Source: DATAEU01 sp046724395 (lineage in GTDB: Bacteria; Actinomycetota; UBA4738; HRBIN12). Taken from it: a stretch of DNA of 26,676 nt. A model generated the notes under the pieces. The model ran no database searches. It was not told the DNA's origin and saw only the letters and a program-made list of their open reading frames with translations. Every line of letters starts with the position of its first letter. Position 1 is the stretch's first letter. The stretch covers positions 1 to 26,676 of the forward strand of contig JBKOWM010000130.1 of the NCBI GenBank assembly GCA_046724395.1, given 5' to 3'. Shown here piece by piece: positions 25,104 to 26,676 of this stretch. The translations under genes and the position numbers were made by a program.

Positions 25104-25649
25104 ATGGACGACCCATCTGGCGCCATTGGCCGTCGCGTCCTCGTCATCGGGATGGCCGGATCCGGGAAGAGCACGTTCTCGCGAGCGCTGTCAGCGAGGA
25201 CTGGCCTACCGGTGATTCATCTGGACTTCCACTACTGGAAGCCGGGCTGGGTGAAACCATCGGACGACGAGTGGCGGGAAAAGCAACGCGACCTGCTCGC
25301 GGGCGACGCCTGGATCGCCGACGGCAACGATCACGAGACGCTCGACCTTCGGCTCGAACGCGCGGAGACCGTCGTGTTGCTCGACACGCCGTGGTGGATA
25401 TGCGCGGGTCGGGCGTTTGCGCGCGGGCTTCGCAAGCCAGTTGGCGAGATGCCCGATGGTTGCGACGATTCGGTGACACGACGCTTGCGCGATGAATGGC
25501 GGCTTGTCGGGGTCATCTGGCGGAATCGCCGTTCCGAGCCCAAGCGGGGACACGCGATCGTCGCGCAGCACGGACGACACGCGGCACTGCACGTAATCGG
25601 TTCAAAACGGGCAGCTCGAGAGCTTCTCAGCGGCCTGGATGGTGACTAG
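25104..25649 (+). CDS. P-loop kinase-like protein (FlaR/adenylate-kinase-like)
   Basis: This 181-residue NTPase resembles the FlaR/topology-modulation group of small adenylate-kinase-like P-loop proteins. Walker A is GMAGSGKST at residues 16-24. The next conserved segment is LPVIHLDFHYWKPGWVKPSDDEW, and WIADGND is the usual nucleotide-kinase 'WIIDGNY'-type motif. VVLLDTPWWIC is Walker-B-like, and an Arg-rich lid region GRAFARGLRKP follows. The substrate is not known for most members. No good ribosome site is seen; a leaderless mRNA is possible. It stands alone. Confidence 0.83.
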   Translation: MDDPSGAIGRRVLVIGMAGSGKSTFSRALSARTGLPVIHLDFHYWKPGWVKPSDDEWREKQRDLLAGDAWIADGNDHETLDLRLERAETVVLLDTPWWICAGRAFARGLRKPVGEMPDGCDDSVTRRLRDEWRLVGVIWRNRRSEPKRGHAIVAQHGRHAALHVIGSKRAARELLSGLDGD

Positions 25650-25930
25650 CCGGGAGGGGCGAGCGGACGCTTGGACGGACGCGAACTACAGGGAACATCA
25701 CCGATCTCGGAGCCTGCATCCTCGGATGGGCGCGCGACCGGAAGAGGGCTCCGGATGGGGGTGAATGCAGAGGAAGCGGGTCCGTTGCTTCTGGGCTCTT
25801 GTTCGGGTCGGAGTCTCCGACCGCTATGTCGGCTCCTGCGAAAGCGGACCGCCAGCGCCATCGCCAAGCCGAGGCCAGTGTTGCCGCCGGTGGAGGCGAC
25901 CTGTGTCGGTCAAGCTGAACAGGTTCACGC

Positions 25931-26560
25931 TCACGTTCCGACGCCATCTCCCTCAGAGCTTCGTTGAGGGTCCTCAACGCGGCTGTAGTCGTAGAAGCCG
26001 CGGGTGCTCTTCACACCTAGACGGCCGCGGTCGATGTAGTCCCTGAGCAGCTGGCGCGGACCGTCAGGTAGTGCTGGACCCACCGTCGCATAGTGCTCCT
26101 CGATTGCGAGGACGACGTCTAGCCCGACGCGATCCATCAGCCTGAACGGAGGTATGCCAGCGCTCGTGAAGATGTTCCACATCGCGTCGATGTCCTGCGG
26201 TGTCGCGACCTCCTCGAGGGCCCGGCCGGAAGGGCCATTTGGCCTCCACGAGACCACCTTTTGCCCGCGGACACCGTTCCAGGTTGAGCTGCCGGCCGGC
26301 GCGAGACGGAGCGTCGAGGCTAGTGGCTCCACCTTCCACCAGTTCTTCCCGAGCGGCACCGGCTTGCCAGCGTCGGCGACCTGCCGGACGGTCAAGATGT
26401 CTTCAATACCTACCACTAGGGAGGGATCCAGATGGCCTTCATGGATCACGGTCTGCCCGCCAGGGTGGCAGGAGGAATCCTCAGCGAGGCGCACGTAACG
26501 TGGAAGTTCCTTCCCGATGACGGCGAGGACGGCATCGAGCTCACGTGGGACTTCGGGCAC
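25931..26560 (-). pseudogene. C-terminal fragment of a 3-hydroxyacyl-CoA dehydrogenase-like protein
   Basis: The last 110 residues (PQDIDAMWNIFTSAGIPPFRLMDRVGLDVVLAIEEHYA and on to LLRDYIDRGRLGVKSTRGFYDYS) match the C-terminal helical domain of 3-hydroxyacyl-CoA dehydrogenases, which binds the acyl-CoA. The NAD-binding Rossmann domain is missing. The sequence before it (HLDPSLVVGIEDILTV, KPVPLGKNWWKVEP) is different and unrecognised, so this is either a truncated gene or part of a fusion. The open frame reaches GTG 26560 but the last 130 bases overlap a good plus-strand gene start, so the real 5' limit is uncertain, perhaps near 26430. It is unlikely to be an active dehydrogenase on its own. 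Confidence 0.6.
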
Positions 26561-26676
26561 AACGTCACGGCGACTAAGTTGGACGGGCGGCTCCTCGACG
26601 AGTGGCTGGTGGGCGACCCGGAGAAGGCTACGACGTCCAGGCGGACCGTCGAGAACTCGATCAGGAGGTTCCTCGA
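26432..26676 (+). CDS. N-terminus of an unrecognised protein, cut by right window edge
   Basis: An ATG at 26432 follows GGGAGGG at a 6-base spacing and opens a frame of 81 codons to the window end. The product begins MAFMDHGLPARVAGGILSEA and continues with WKFLPDDGEDGIELTWDFGH and LLDEWLVGDPEKATTSRRTVENSIRRFL. Third positions are strongly G/C, as in real genes of this window. No signal peptide or known motif is seen. It overlaps the 5' end of the opposite dehydrogenase fragment, which is a reason to doubt the long version of that frame. I cannot name a family. Confidence 0.55.
   Translation, partial: MAFMDHGLPARVAGGILSEAHVTWKFLPDDGEDGIELTWDFGHNVTATKLDGRLLDEWLVGDPEKATTSRRTVENSIRRFL

Overview
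The window is GC-rich, densely packed DNA that looks like an actinobacterial chromosome, probably from a deep-branching or uncultivated lineage. The clearest lineage marker is a proteasome-associated ATPase (ARC/Mpa) beside the tRNA m1A58 methyltransferase TrmI, an arrangement known from proteasome-bearing Actinobacteria. GTG starts, purine-rich ribosome sites and an archaeal-type ATP-dependent DNA ligase (LigB) fit the same picture. No rRNA, tRNA, CRISPR array or insertion sequence was recognised.

Layout. (1) 1-3749, minus strand: a DegP/HtrA-like protease, TrmI and ARC, the last running off the left edge. (2) 3868-10855, minus strand: a C1/demethylation block made of a YtcJ-type amidohydrolase, a Rieske ring-hydroxylating-type oxygenase, two different DmdA/GcvT-like folate methyltransferases, a MetV-like cysteine-rich protein and a MetF-like methylene-THF reductase. 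Two near-identical palindromes (consensus YTGAATNNNGATTCAA) lie upstream of the Rieske gene and of the second methyltransferase gene, suggesting one regulator. (3) 10918-17930: mixed housekeeping and accessory genes: an ABC-F ATPase, a ChaB-like protein, LigB, a zinc-ribbon membrane protein, a SnoaL-like protein, a SRPBCC protein and a DUF378 membrane protein. (4) 18042-18920: a CarH-type MerR/B12 regulator that carries the W-x9-EH light-sensing signature.

(5) 19016-24179: a small cysteine-rich protein, then a group 3b-like [NiFe]-hydrogenase locus on the plus strand: a truncated FAD/NAD(P) subunit (gamma), small subunit, large subunit, maturation protease, HypC-like chaperone, EamA permease and a hydrogenase-associated protein of the DUF6390 type. 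Stop and start codons overlap almost throughout. The gamma subunit has only its C-terminal third, the small subunit carries one single-base deletion, and the large subunit carries three single-base insertions. All the catalytic motifs can still be read once these are corrected. The locus is therefore either freshly decaying or locally mis-sequenced.

(6) 24460-26676: a small secreted protein with a strong downstream hairpin, a P-loop kinase-like protein, a C-terminal fragment of a 3-hydroxyacyl-CoA dehydrogenase, and the start of an unrecognised plus-strand gene at the right edge.

The best candidate for an under-described system is the Rieske + twin DmdA/GcvT-like + MetV/MetF block. I infer that methyl groups removed from an unknown methylated compound are passed to tetrahydrofolate and then oxidised to methylene-THF.
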